Positions 10,092-18,227 of a stretch of DNA of 64,000 bases are shown here, piece after piece. The translations under genes were made by a program, and so were the position numbers. Each line of letters opens with the position of its first letter. The stretch's first letter is position 1. Below the pieces are notes generated by a model. It was not told the origin of the DNA and made no database searches. It saw nothing but the letters and a program-made list of their open reading frames with translations. Source of the stretch: Actinomycetota bacterium (GTDB taxonomy: Bacteria > Actinomycetota > Thermoleophilia > Solirubrobacterales > Solirubrobacteraceae); the NCBI GenBank assembly GCA_009699245.1, contig WLOQ01000006.1, positions 92,937-156,936 on the forward strand, given 5' to 3'.

Positions 10092-11537
10092 ATGGCCACT
10101 CCAGAGACCCGCACACCGCTCACCGACGAGGAGGCGGCGCTCAAGGACCTCAACGCCGATTACACCGAGCGCTACGGCTTCCACGACGCTGAGAACTACC
10201 TCTTCAAGGCCCCCAAGGGCCTCACGCGCGAGCTCGTGGAGAAGATCTCCGAGTTCAAGTCCGAGCCGGAGTGGATGCGCGAGTTCCGCCTCAAGTCGCT
10301 TGACTACTTCCTCGCTCGCGAAATGCCCACCTGGGGCTCGCCGATGCTGGCTGAGGTCGACTTCGACAACATCCATTACTTCGTGCGCGCATCCGAGCGC
10401 CCCGAGCGCTCCTGGGACGACGTCCCGGAGGACGTGAAGAAGACCTTCGACCGCCTCGGTATTCCGGAGGCGGAGCGCAGCTTCCTCGCCGGCGTCGGCG
10501 CCCAGTACGAGTCTGAGGTCGTCTACCACCAGGTCAACAAGGAGCTCGAGGATCAGGGCGTGATCTTCCTCGACATGGACACCGCGCTGCGCGAGCACGA
10601 GGACCTGATCCGCGAGTACTTCGCGACGATCATCCCGGCGAACGACAACAAGCTCGCGTCGCTCAACAGCGCCGTGTGGTCGGGCGGCTCCTTCGTCTAC
10701 GTGCCGCCGGGCGTCCATATCGAGATGCCGCTGCAGGCCTATTTCCGCATCAACACGGAGAACATGGGCCAGTTCGAGCGCACGCTGATCATCGCCGACG
10801 AGGGCAGCTACGTGCACTACGTCGAGGGCTGCACCGCGCCGACGTACTCGAGCGATTCGCTCCATTCGGCGGTCGTCGAGCTGATCGCCAAGCCCGGGGC
10901 GCGCATCCGGTACACGACCGTCCAGAATTGGTCGCAGAACGTCTTCAACCTCGTGACCAAGCGCGCGATCGCCGAGCGTGATGCGACCGTCGAGTGGGTC
11001 GACTGCAACCTCGGGTCGAAGCTCACGATGAAGTACCCGGCCGTCTACCTCATGGGCGAGCGCGCGCACGGCGAGATCCTCTCAATCGCGTTCGCCGGCA
11101 AGGGGCAGCACCAGGACGCGGGCGGCAAGATCGTCCATGCCGCGCCGAACACGACGTCGAACATCTTCGCCAAGTCGATCTCGAAGGACGGCGGACGCTC
11201 GAGCTACCGCGGTCTGCTCGAGGTCGCCAAGGGCGCCGCGGGCTCGCGCTCGAAGGTCGTCTGCGACGCGCTGCTGCTCGACGAGGACAGCCGCTCCGAC
11301 ACCTACCCGACGATCCGCATCGGTGAGGACGACGTCGACGTCGGCCACGAGGCCACGGTGTCGAAGGTCGGCGAAGAGCAGCTCTTCTACCTCATGTCCC
11401 ACGGCATCCCGGAGGACGAGGCCGGGAAGCTCATCGTCAACGGCTTCATCGAGCCGATCGTCAAGGAGCTCCCGATGGAGTACGCCGTCGAGATGAACCG
11501 GCTCATCGAGCTGCAGATGGAGGGCTCGATCGGATGA
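10092..11537 (+). CDS. sufB: Fe-S scaffold protein SufB
   Basis: SufB, 481 residues, the core subunit of the SufBC2D scaffold. Recognisable segments are [58 protein letters not shown], the cluster-assembly cysteine region [20 protein letters not shown], and the C-terminal [21 protein letters not shown] 10092 is used: it has a GAGG ribosome-binding site nine bases upstream and avoids an in-frame TTG at 10083 inside the Rieske gene. The end overlaps sufD by four bases. Confidence 0.96.
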   Translation: MATPETRTPLTDEEAALKDLNADYTERYGFHDAENYLFKAPKGLTRELVEKISEFKSEPEWMREFRLKSLDYFLAREMPTWGSPMLAEVDFDNIHYFVRASERPERSWDDVPEDVKKTFDRLGIPEAERSFLAGVGAQYESEVVYHQVNKELEDQGVIFLDMDTALREHEDLIREYFATIIPANDNKLASLNSAVWSGGSFVYVPPGVHIEMPLQAYFRINTENMGQFERTLIIADEGSYVHYVEGCTAPTYSSDSLHSAVVELIAKPGARIRYTTVQNWSQNVFNLVTKRAIAERDATVEWVDCNLGSKLTMKYPAVYLMGERAHGEILSIAFAGKGQHQDAGGKIVHAAPNTTSNIFAKSISKDGGRSSYRGLLEVAKGAAGSRSKVVCDALLLDEDSRSDTYPTIRIGEDDVDVGHEATVSKVGEEQLFYLMSHGIPEDEAGKLIVNGFIEPIVKELPMEYAVEMNRLIELQMEGSIG

Positions 11538-12754
11538 GCGCCGTCACTGAACCGGAGTTCCTCACCCGCCGCCGCGAGGCCGCGGGGACCGAGGCCGCCG
11601 CGCTCGCCCTCCCCGAGCACAAGGGGGAGCCGGGGTGGGAGTTCACCCCGCTCGGCGACTTCGACCCCGCCGCCTTCCCGGCCGCTCCCGGCGGCGACAT
11701 CGCCGACGTCGATGCGCTGCTCGAGCTTGATGAGGCCGTGCGTCCGTCGGACGACGAGGCGCTCTCCGAGGGCCCCGTCGTGCTGCCGCTCGCGGTCGCC
11801 GCGGAGCGCCACCCGGACATCGTCGAGCGCTACCTCGGGACGATCGTCACCGCACGCACGCGCTTCACGGCCGACAACGACGCCCAGTGGACCGACGGTG
11901 CCTTCGTCTACATCCCGAAGGGTGTGCACGTCGAGGCTCCGATCCTCCTGAGCACCGTGCACGAGCAGGCCGGGACGACGCTGCACCACCGCACGCTGAT
12001 CGTGCTCGAGGAAGGCGCGCAGGCCGAGGTCTGGCATCAGGCGCTGAGCGCCGGCGCGGACCTGGAGGGCGTCGTCAACGGCGTCGTCGAGATCCTCGTC
12101 GGGCAGAACGCCTCACTGCGCTTCATCGACGCGCAGGACCTCTCCGAGCAGACGAAGGTCTTCGGGGCGCAGCGCGCGGTCGTCGAGCGCGACGGCAACC
12201 TCGACTGGGTCACGCTCGGCTTCGGCTCGGGCGACGGCAAGGTCTTCCTCGAGACGCAGCTCGCCGGCCCCGGCGCGCACGGCGCCGTGACGGGTGCCTA
12301 CGCGACCCATGGCCGCCAGCACCTCGACTTCGACACGCTGCAGGAGCACGCGGCGCCCGACACCACGTCCGATCTCGCCTTCCGCGGCATCCTCGGCGAG
12401 CGCTCCTCGACGGTGTGGCGGGGCATGATCCAGGTCGACGACGGCGCGCAGCGCACCGACGCCTTCCAGGAGTCGCGCAACCTGCTGCTCTCGAAGAAGG
12501 CGCACGCCGACTCGATCCCGGGCCTTGAGATCCTCGCCAACGACGTGCGCTGCACGCATGCCGCGGCGATCGCCCAGATCGACCCGGAGCAGCTCTTCTA
12601 CCTGCGCTCGCGCGGGCTCTCCGAGCCCGCGGCGCACCGGCTCGTCGTCGAGGGGTTCCTCGAGGCGATCGTCGGGCGGCTCGAGGAGGGGCGCGCCCGC
12701 GAGGCGATCGCCGCCGCCATCGAGCGGCGCCTTGAGGTCGTGCTCGGGGCGTAG
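11534..12754 (+). CDS. sufD: Fe-S assembly protein SufD
   Basis: SufD, 406 residues, partner of SufB in the scaffold. The N-terminal region ([28 protein letters not shown]) is the variable SufD part. The beta-helix core follows with [22 protein letters not shown] and [22 protein letters not shown]. The SufBD-family ending [18 protein letters not shown] shows a clear relation to SufB. The start overlaps the sufB stop (ATGA). It is the last gene of the operon; a convergent small-protein gene follows 18 bases later with no obvious terminator. Confidence 0.95.
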   Translation: MSAVTEPEFLTRRREAAGTEAAALALPEHKGEPGWEFTPLGDFDPAAFPAAPGGDIADVDALLELDEAVRPSDDEALSEGPVVLPLAVAAERHPDIVERYLGTIVTARTRFTADNDAQWTDGAFVYIPKGVHVEAPILLSTVHEQAGTTLHHRTLIVLEEGAQAEVWHQALSAGADLEGVVNGVVEILVGQNASLRFIDAQDLSEQTKVFGAQRAVVERDGNLDWVTLGFGSGDGKVFLETQLAGPGAHGAVTGAYATHGRQHLDFDTLQEHAAPDTTSDLAFRGILGERSSTVWRGMIQVDDGAQRTDAFQESRNLLLSKKAHADSIPGLEILANDVRCTHAAAIAQIDPEQLFYLRSRGLSEPAAHRLVVEGFLEAIVGRLEEGRAREAIAAAIERRLEVVLGA

Positions 12755-12772
12755 GCGGGTCGGGGCGCGCCG

Positions 12773-13147
12773 CTAGGGCGCGATCACGACCAGCAGGATC
12801 CAGGCGACGAGCAGGCCCGCGGTCCACGCGGCCTGCGCGCGCCGCCACCAGGGCCCCGACCCGCCGGTGGCGCGGTCGCCGACGATCACGGCGCACCAGA
12901 ACGACGTGAACGCCCCCAGGACGCCGATGGCGGCCTGGGCCGTCGCGGCGGCGAGCGACATCATCGGGCCGTCCGGGTTGCTCGGGCGGGCCTCCCAGAC
13001 GACGACGATGACGGTCGCGAGCCAGAAGAAGGCGAGCGTCCCGAGGAGCAGCGCCGCGACAAGGCCCGCGGCGCGGGCCAGCGTCATCGGCTGGGGGTCG
13101 TCATCCTCGACGTCGTCGGCGTCGTGCGGCGCCGGGGCGCCGGACAT
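12773..13147 (-). CDS. Membrane protein of unknown function with three hydrophobic segments
   Basis: A 124-residue protein: an acidic N-terminal tail (about 20 residues, DADDVEDDDP), then a membrane segment (AAGLVAALLLGTLAFFWLAT), a second around AAIGVLGAFTSFWCAVIVG and a third at the C-terminus (WTAGLLVAWILLVVIA). It begins three bases downstream of the stop of the longer gene on the same strand, so the pair is probably an operon. I do not recognise a family, and nothing in the sequence points to a transport or catalytic function. Confidence 0.7.
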   Translation of the reverse strand: MSGAPAPHDADDVEDDDPQPMTLARAAGLVAALLLGTLAFFWLATVIVVVWEARPSNPDGPMMSLAAATAQAAIGVLGAFTSFWCAVIVGDRATGGSGPWWRRAQAAWTAGLLVAWILLVVIAP

Positions 13148-13150
13148 CGC

Positions 13151-14014
13151 CTAGTACCCGAGCTTGTCGAGGACGCTCTCGCGCTTGACGGCCTTGGCCT
13201 GCTTCTGCGCGGCGCGGCGCTCGTTGCGGGCCTCGTCCGTGACGATGCGGATCGTCGCGCCGACGCTGCCGTCCTGCGCCTTGGCGAGGTCCTCGCGGCT
13301 GACGCGGTCGGCGCGGTTGGCGCGCTCGGCGTTGCGCTTGGCGCGCTGCTGATCGCGCTGCTTGGCCTCGCGGATGCGCCCGAGCTTCTGGGAGGCGAGC
13401 TCCTTGTCGAGCGTCAGCGCCCAGAGGTCCTCGATCTTCGCCATCGAGACGATCGTCGCGCTCATCGCCTTGTCGATCCGGCCTGCGCCGAGCGACCCGT
13501 TGGCGATGTTGCGGGCGCGAGGACGATGGTCCTCGTCTTGTGCGACGAGCGCTGAGAGATCCTGGCGCTCACGCGCGGAGAGGATCTGGAAGCTCTCGCG
13601 GACGGCGTCGCGGCCGAAGGTCTCAAGCGTCGCGCGCGAGGCGTCGCGCAGCTCGTCGAGCGGCAGCGGCGCGCGCGAGCGGGGGACGTCCTTGTGCGGG
13701 TCGGGGCGACGACCGCGGCTGCGGCCCTTGCCGCGCTTGGGCTTGTCGCCCTTCGGGGCGGCAGCGCCGTCGGCTGCCGGTGACTCCTGCGCTGCGGGAG
13801 TGTCCTCAGCTGCGGGTGACTCGTCGACTGCGTGAGCGTCCTCGATGGGCGCCTCGGCGACGGGCTCGGCGGCTGCGGGGGCCTCATCGACCGGCGCCTC
13901 GGGCACGGCGACCTCCGGGGCGGCTGCAGCCTCCGGCGCCTGCGCCGCGGCGGCCTGTGCCTGCTCCTCGGCGGGGGTCTGATCCTCGGTGTGCTCGTCG
14001 GCCTCGGTACTCAC
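13151..14014 (-). CDS. Hypothetical protein: disordered acidic Ala/Glu/Pro-rich N-terminus, basic C-terminus
   Basis: A 287-residue soluble protein. About the first 95 residues are low-complexity A/E/P/D. A basic patch (PKRGKGRSRGRRPDPHKDVPRSR) follows, then an ordered-looking region (LPLDELRDASRATLETFGRDAVRES) and a long basic helical region rich in Arg/Lys/Gln (GRIREAKQRDQQRAKRNAERAN). It ends ESVLDKLGY. The open frame extends far upstream over the divergent LOG gene, but GTG 14014 is chosen because a minus-strand TAGCCT lies seven bases upstream. The basic stretches suggest nucleic-acid or ribosome binding (inference). I do not recognise the family. Confidence 0.7.
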   Translation of the reverse strand: MSTEADEHTEDQTPAEEQAQAAAAQAPEAAAAPEVAVPEAPVDEAPAAAEPVAEAPIEDAHAVDESPAAEDTPAAQESPAADGAAAPKGDKPKRGKGRSRGRRPDPHKDVPRSRAPLPLDELRDASRATLETFGRDAVRESFQILSARERQDLSALVAQDEDHRPRARNIANGSLGAGRIDKAMSATIVSMAKIEDLWALTLDKELASQKLGRIREAKQRDQQRAKRNAERANRADRVSREDLAKAQDGSVGATIRIVTDEARNERRAAQKQAKAVKRESVLDKLGY

Positions 14015-14021
14015 CCTGCGC

Positions 14022-14027
14022 AGGCTA
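14022..14027 (-). promoter_or_regulatory. Leaderless -10 element of the 287-aa gene
   Basis: TAGCCT on the minus strand seven bases from the GTG at 14014. Only four bases separate it from the divergent -10 box at 14032. Confidence 0.6.
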
Positions 14028-14031
14028 CCGC

Positions 14032-14037
14032 TAGGGT
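14032..14037 (+). promoter_or_regulatory. Leaderless -10 element of the LOG-family gene
   Basis: TAGGGT seven bases before the ATG at 14045. It is back-to-back with the minus-strand box at 14022-14027 in a 30-base intergenic space. Confidence 0.6.
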
Positions 14038-14044
14038 CGCGCTC

Positions 14045-14758
14045 ATGACGCCAGAGCGCGTGAAAGCCCCGCGCACACCGGACGAGGAGCTGCTCGGCGC
14101 ACAGACGCGGCTCGTCGCCACGGAGCTCAGCGACGCAGAGCGCATCACCCGCATCGACGCGGAGATCGAGGGGGCCTTCGACGCCCTCTCCGGCGTCAGC
14201 TGCGGCATCACGATCTTCGGGTCGGCGCGGCTCAAGCCTGAGGATCCTGCGTACGTCCTGGCCCAGGCGACGTCGCGTCTGCTGGCCCTTGCGGGCTTCA
14301 GCGTTATCACCGGCGGCGGTCCCGGGATCATGGAGGCGGGCAACCGCGGCGCCTACGACGCGGGGGGCCTGTCGATCGGGCTCAACATCGAGCTCCCGCG
14401 CGAGCAGCACCCCAACCCCTACCAGGACCTCGAGCTGACCTTTGCGCACTTCTTCGCGCGCAAGCTCATGTTCGTGCGCTACGCGACCGGCTTCGTCGTC
14501 TTCCCGGGCGGCTACGGCACGCTCGACGAGCTGTTCGAGGCGCTGAACCTCATCATCACCGAGAAGGTCCACCACTTCCCGGTGGTCCTCGCCGGGTCCG
14601 CGTATTGGGCCGGCCTCGTCGCGTGGATGCGCGACCAGGCCGTCGCGCAGGGCATGCTCACGGAGCGCGAGGTCGGGCTCCTCCACATCTGCGACGACCC
14701 GCACGAGATCGTCCGCCTCGCGGTCGACGGGGCCCGCGCGCAGGGCCGGATGGTCTGA
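14045..14758 (+). CDS. LOG-family Rossmann protein (TIGR00730 type)
   Basis: A 237-residue protein with the two LOG/lysine-decarboxylase-like signatures, GGGPGIMEA and PGGYGTLDELFE, plus ITIFGSARL at the start of the Rossmann fold. Family members hydrolyse nucleoside monophosphates to free bases (cytokinin-activating in plants; YgdH/PpnN-like nucleosidases in bacteria). It has about 40 extra N-terminal residues compared with the shortest LOG proteins. ATG 14045 is supported by a -10 box seven bases upstream. Enzyme activity is inferred from the family, with no substrate evidence. Confidence 0.88.
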   Translation: MTPERVKAPRTPDEELLGAQTRLVATELSDAERITRIDAEIEGAFDALSGVSCGITIFGSARLKPEDPAYVLAQATSRLLALAGFSVITGGGPGIMEAGNRGAYDAGGLSIGLNIELPREQHPNPYQDLELTFAHFFARKLMFVRYATGFVVFPGGYGTLDELFEALNLIITEKVHHFPVVLAGSAYWAGLVAWMRDQAVAQGMLTEREVGLLHICDDPHEIVRLAVDGARAQGRMV

Positions 14759-14765
14759 GCGGGCG

Positions 14766-15236
14766 CTAGACGACGGCGCGCGGGGGCAGCGCGTCGAGCG
14801 CGGCCTTCAGGTCGTCCGAGTCCTCGAACCGCAGACCGATCACGTGCACCTTGCGGAACCGCACGATGCCGTCCTCGTCGACGATGAAGACGGCACGCCG
14901 CGTCCCGACGACCGGCGCAGCCACGCCGTAGGCCGTCGCGACCGCGCCGTCGACATCCGCGAGCAGGGGCACCGTGAGGCCGTGCTTCGACGTGAAGCCC
15001 GCGTGCGAATCGAGGTCCTGGCGCGAGATCCCGACGAGCGTCGCGCCGAGGGCTCCGACGTCGTCGGAGCGGTCACGGTAGGAGCAGAACTGCTTCGTGC
15101 AGCCCGGGGTGTCGTCGCCGGGGTAGAAGAGCAGGACGACCCGCTCGCCACGGCGCTCGGAGAGCCGGAACGGCCCCGCGGTTCCCGGAAGCTCGAAATC
15201 CGGTGCGACATCGCCCACCTGCAACCCCTTGGCCAT
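14766..15236 (-). CDS. bcp: Peroxiredoxin, Bcp/PrxQ type
   Basis: Thiol peroxidase of 156 residues that reduces hydrogen and organic peroxides in the cytosol. The peroxidatic cysteine is C46 in PGDDTPGCTKQFCSYRD. C51, five residues later, matches the resolving cysteine of the E. coli Bcp class. The start MAKGLQVGDVAPDFELPG is chosen over an upstream in-frame start because it matches the family and a TAGCTT box lies seven bases upstream. It is divergent from the M20 peptidase gene, with only 19 bases between them, and converges on the LOG gene. Confidence 0.93.
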   Translation of the reverse strand: MAKGLQVGDVAPDFELPGTAGPFRLSERRGERVVLLFYPGDDTPGCTKQFCSYRDRSDDVGALGATLVGISRQDLDSHAGFTSKHGLTVPLLADVDGAVATAYGVAAPVVGTRRAVFIVDEDGIVRFRKVHVIGLRFEDSDDLKAALDALPPRAVV

Positions 15237-15243
15237 CGGTGGG

Positions 15244-15249
15244 AAGCTA
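15244..15249 (-). promoter_or_regulatory. Leaderless -10 element of the peroxiredoxin gene
   Basis: TAGCTT on the minus strand, seven bases from the ATG at 15236. Confidence 0.55.
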
Positions 15250-15255
15250 CCAGCG

Positions 15256-16392
15256 ATGCCGACCCCCTGGATCATCGAACACGCAGCGCCACTGGCCGTT
15301 CAGGCGGAGCGCGACCTCGAGGCGCTCGCCGCCGTCTCATCGCCGAGCGGGGACGCGGCGGCGGCTGAGGAGGCGGTCGCTGTGGCGACCGCGCTGGCGC
15401 CGACGACGGCGACCGTCCAGCGCGTGCCGTGCTCCTCGGCCGAGCATGCTCCGGACCTCGTCCTGCGCGTGACGGGTCCCGGAACCCGGCGGCTGCTCCT
15501 CGTCGGGCACCTCGACACCGTCGTCCCGCACGAGGCGTTCATCGCGCCGCGGCGCTCCGGGAACCATCTGCTCGGGTCCGGGACCTACGACATGAAGTCC
15601 GGGGTGGCGCTCGCCCTCGGCCTGCTGCGCGCGCTGGCCGATCGCAGCGAGCTCGCCGAAGCGGCGCTCCTGCTCGTCAATGACGAGGAGTGGCGGCTCG
15701 GGCCCTTCGGCCACGTCGAACGTTTCGCGGGGTTCGACGCCTGCCTGTGCTTCGAGGCCGGCGAGCTCGACCCGCAGGGTCGCGAGGCCGTCGTCGTGCG
15801 CCGTAAGGCCGCCGCGAGCGTCGTTGTCCATGCTCACGGGCGCGCCGCCCACTCCGGCGCCGCTCCGGACGACGGCATCAACGCGCTGCTGGCGCTCGCT
15901 CAGGTCGCCCAGGAGGTCGCGGCGAGCCACGATCCGCACGGCCCTGACCGCGTGACCGCGGTGCCGACGATTCTGCACAGCGGCGAGGCGCTCAACATCG
16001 TCCCTGCGGCGGGCGAGCTGACCTGCGATCTGCGCGGCGACCGGCTCGAGCCGCTGCGCGACGTCGTCTCACGGATTCCCGGCGAGGCCTGCGGCGCGCG
16101 CATCGAAGCACGCCTCCAGCGCGAGTGGCCGGGCATGGACGCGCGCATCGCGACGGAGGCCGTGCTGGCCTCCGCCGCCGACGCCGCGGGATTCCCGATC
16201 GTCGGCGCCTCGCGCGGCGGCGCCAGCGATGCCAGCCACTTCGCCGCGACGATCCCGATCACGATCGACGGTCTGGGCGGGCGCGGAGGACATGCGCATC
16301 ACCCGTCGGAATTCATCGCGCTCGATTCGCTGGCCCCGCGGGCCCATGTCGCGCTCGCGATCGCCGACGCGATCCTGCGCGACGCCGGCTGA
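15256..16392 (+). CDS. M20-family metallopeptidase (carboxypeptidase G2-like)
   Basis: Two-zinc peptidase or deacylase of 378 residues. Metal-site motifs are VGHLDTVVP (H85, D87), GTYDMKSGVALALG (D112 bridging), NDEEW (general base and ligand glutamates near 144-145) and CFEAGE. The dimerisation domain follows with AHGRAAHSGAAPDDGINALLAL, and the last ligand histidine is in GGRGGHAHHPSEF. No signal peptide is present. ATG 15256 gives the compact start MPTPWIIEHA. The family includes glutamate carboxypeptidases and ArgE/DapE-like deacylases; the substrate cannot be told. Confidence 0.88.
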   Translation: MPTPWIIEHAAPLAVQAERDLEALAAVSSPSGDAAAAEEAVAVATALAPTTATVQRVPCSSAEHAPDLVLRVTGPGTRRLLLVGHLDTVVPHEAFIAPRRSGNHLLGSGTYDMKSGVALALGLLRALADRSELAEAALLLVNDEEWRLGPFGHVERFAGFDACLCFEAGELDPQGREAVVVRRKAAASVVVHAHGRAAHSGAAPDDGINALLALAQVAQEVAASHDPHGPDRVTAVPTILHSGEALNIVPAAGELTCDLRGDRLEPLRDVVSRIPGEACGARIEARLQREWPGMDARIATEAVLASAADAAGFPIVGASRGGASDASHFAATIPITIDGLGGRGGHAHHPSEFIALDSLAPRAHVALAIADAILRDAG

Positions 16393-16445
16393 CGCCCGCG
16401 CGCCAGGTTGACGTAAGTCGCAACACATCCTGCCGAGGAGTTCGC

Positions 16446-16451
16446 TAGGCT
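16446..16451 (+). promoter_or_regulatory. Putative -10 of the riboswitch transcript
   Basis: TAGGCT lies a few bases before the region where the riboswitch leader begins. No convincing -35 is seen at the right distance. Confidence 0.35.
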
Positions 16452-16457
16452 TCCCCG

Positions 16458-16623
16458 AAGCAGTGACCAAGCCGAGTCTCCGAGTCACCCTGATCTCGGA
16501 GAGCGGGGGACCCAGTGGCCGTTTCGACGGCCGGGGGCGAATCGTCAACAGCACGACGTAGCGCGGCCCTTTTCGCGCGAGCCCGACAGCTAACCCCGCA
16601 GGCGTCAAAAGAGGGGGTTCCCC
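16458..16623 (+). promoter_or_regulatory. Cyclic di-AMP riboswitch (ydaO/yuaA type)
   Basis: The leader contains the conserved core of the ydaO class: CGGGGGACCCA (16504-16514), GGGGGCGAATC (about 16533-16543), and the strongly conserved CCCGACAGCTAACCCCGCAG beginning at 16582, followed by GCGT. Local hairpins are also present, such as GGCC-GTTTCGAC-GGCC and the GCGCG-containing stem at about 16561-16581. In actinobacteria this class controls cell-wall hydrolase genes in response to c-di-AMP, and the downstream gene is exactly of that kind. A final GGGGG/CCCC element (about 16613-16623) lies directly before the start codon and could gate ribosome access or act as the expression platform (inference). 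Confidence 0.88.
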
Positions 16624-16624
16624 G

Positions 16625-17746
16625 TTGTCGTCGACTCGACACATCGCACGTCTCATCGCTCTCGCCCTCGTCGGCGTGTTCGCGCTGTCCGCTACGGCGC
16701 AGGGCGCAACGACGAGCGCCACGCAGCCCATCGGTGCCGTAAAGGTCACCGATTCCGCCCTTCCGAAGATTCGCGCACGCGTCCTGCGGCCCGGCGTGAC
16801 CGGGGACGACGTCCGCGCGCTCCAGCAGCTGCTCGGTGCCGTCGGCCTCCCGGTGACCGTTAACGGTCAGTACCTCGAGGAGACCGCCACGGCGGTCCAG
16901 CGCTTCCAGTTCGTCGCGCGCATGAAGGCCTCCGGCATCGCCGGGCCGCTAACGATCACGGCGTTGCGCACCGCCGCCCGCGGTCCGGACAGCGTCGAGA
17001 CCAGCGGCGGCCTGAGCTTCGGCAAGGTGTCCGCCCCGAAGGCGAAGCTCGGCAACCGCATCCCGGTTGCAGCGGGCATGAGTGGGCGCGACATCCGTGA
17101 GCTGCAGGACTGGCTGCGTCGCGCCGACGTGCGCGGTGCCCCGCGCCCCACCGGCGAGTTCCGCACCGGCACCCGCATCGCCGTGCGCCGCTTTGAGCGC
17201 AGCGTCGCCCGCAAGGCCGACGGGGTCCTCGATGCGGGCGACATCTACGAGCTGCGCACCCGCGTCGGCGGCGAGGCCGCTCCCGGCGACCTCGGCGATC
17301 CGATGGAGAGCCTGCCCGCCCCGAAGCTCGCGCCGGGCGACCGCGCCCAGCTCGCCGCTGACGGCACCGCGATCGCGCCGGAGAACGCCCCCGACGAGGT
17401 CAAGCAGATCATCGCCGCGGGCAACAAGATCGCCAAGAAGCCGTACCTCTGGGGCGGCGGCCACGGTCGCTGGGAGGACTCGGGCTACGACTGCTCCGGC
17501 TCCGTGTCCTACGCGCTGCGCGGCGCGGGCCTGATGAAGAGCCCGCTCGCGTCCTACGACTTCTTCGACTGGGGCAAGTCGGGCGCGGGCCAGTGGGTCA
17601 CGATCTACACGAACTCCGGCCACATGTACATGGTCGTCGCCGGCCTGCGCTTCGACACCAGCGGTCGTGGGCCGAAGGGCTCGCGCTGGCAGAAGGCCAT
17701 GCGCGAGAACTCGGGCTACAAGGTCCGCCATCCGGCGGGCCTGTAG
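16625..17746 (+). CDS. Secreted protein with two peptidoglycan-binding domains and an NlpC/P60 (C40)-like domain
   Basis: Exported cell-wall protein of 373 residues: signal peptide (LIALALVGVFALSATAQGA), then two PG_binding_1 repeats (around residues 52-98, DDVRALQQLLGAVG; and about 150-200, RDIRELQDWLRRADV). The C-terminal catalytic-type domain starts at KPYLWGGGHGRW, with the likely nucleophile in YDCSGSVSY and a histidine in SGHMYM, and ends in VRHPAGL. The TTG start directly follows the c-di-AMP riboswitch. Peptidoglycan peptide hydrolysis is inferred from the C40 pattern. A paralogue of the last domain is at 45725-46369. Confidence 0.88.
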   Translation: MSSTRHIARLIALALVGVFALSATAQGATTSATQPIGAVKVTDSALPKIRARVLRPGVTGDDVRALQQLLGAVGLPVTVNGQYLEETATAVQRFQFVARMKASGIAGPLTITALRTAARGPDSVETSGGLSFGKVSAPKAKLGNRIPVAAGMSGRDIRELQDWLRRADVRGAPRPTGEFRTGTRIAVRRFERSVARKADGVLDAGDIYELRTRVGGEAAPGDLGDPMESLPAPKLAPGDRAQLAADGTAIAPENAPDEVKQIIAAGNKIAKKPYLWGGGHGRWEDSGYDCSGSVSYALRGAGLMKSPLASYDFFDWGKSGAGQWVTIYTNSGHMYMVVAGLRFDTSGRGPKGSRWQKAMRENSGYKVRHPAGL

Positions 17747-17756
17747 GACCCGTCGG

Positions 17757-18185
17757 TCAGCCGTCCTCGGGCGCCTGACGCCCGCGCTTGGTCTCCCCGC
17801 GGTGGCGCTTCTGTGAGAGGCGCCGCTCGCGGGCCGACCGCGACGGCTTCGTGGCCGTCCGGGGCGCTTGGACGGCGAGCGCCCGTGCGAGGCGCTCGCG
17901 CAGCCGCTCGAGCGCGAGGTCGCGGTTGCGCGCCTGGCTGCGGGCGTCCTGCGCGATCGCGCGCACGACCGGGCCGCAGCGCTCGATCACGCGGGCCTTC
18001 TGCGCCTCGCTGAGCGTCGCGGACGCGGCGACGTCGAAGCTCGCCTCGATCCGCGACTCGGTCACGTTCGCGTGCTGGCCGCCGGGCCCCGAGGAGCGGC
18101 TGGCGCGCAGCACGATCTCCGCGAGGGGGATCGCGACACGGGCTGTGACGCGCAGCGAGTCGTCCACCTGCACATCGTCGCGCAT
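17757..18185 (-). CDS. arfB: Peptidyl-tRNA hydrolase ArfB (YaeJ/ICT1 class)
   Basis: Ribosome-rescue factor of 142 residues that hydrolyses peptidyl-tRNA on stalled ribosomes without a stop codon. The catalytic GGQ is at residues 35-37 in SSGPGGQHANVTES. The C-terminal tail is very basic (RSARERRLSQKRHRGETKRG), the part that probes the empty mRNA channel in ArfB. Length fits ArfB rather than full release factors. ATG 18185 gives the expected short N-terminus; the much longer open frame upstream is an antisense artefact over the oxidoreductase gene. Confidence 0.92.
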   Translation of the reverse strand: MRDDVQVDDSLRVTARVAIPLAEIVLRASRSSGPGGQHANVTESRIEASFDVAASATLSEAQKARVIERCGPVVRAIAQDARSQARNRDLALERLRERLARALAVQAPRTATKPSRSARERRLSQKRHRGETKRGRQAPEDG

Positions 18186-18215
18186 CGCAGCCCGGCCCGC
18201 CGCGGGACGGTGAGC

Positions 18216-18221
18216 TAGCGT
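18216..18221 (+). promoter_or_regulatory. Leaderless -10 element of the disulfide-reductase-like gene
   Basis: TAGCGT six bases before the ATG at 18228. Confidence 0.6.
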
Positions 18222-18227
18222 CTGCGT

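Noticed and set aside
16408..16413. TTGACG as -35 of the riboswitch promoter
   Set aside because: It is more than 30 bases from the TAGGCT -10 candidate, too far for a sigma-70 promoter.
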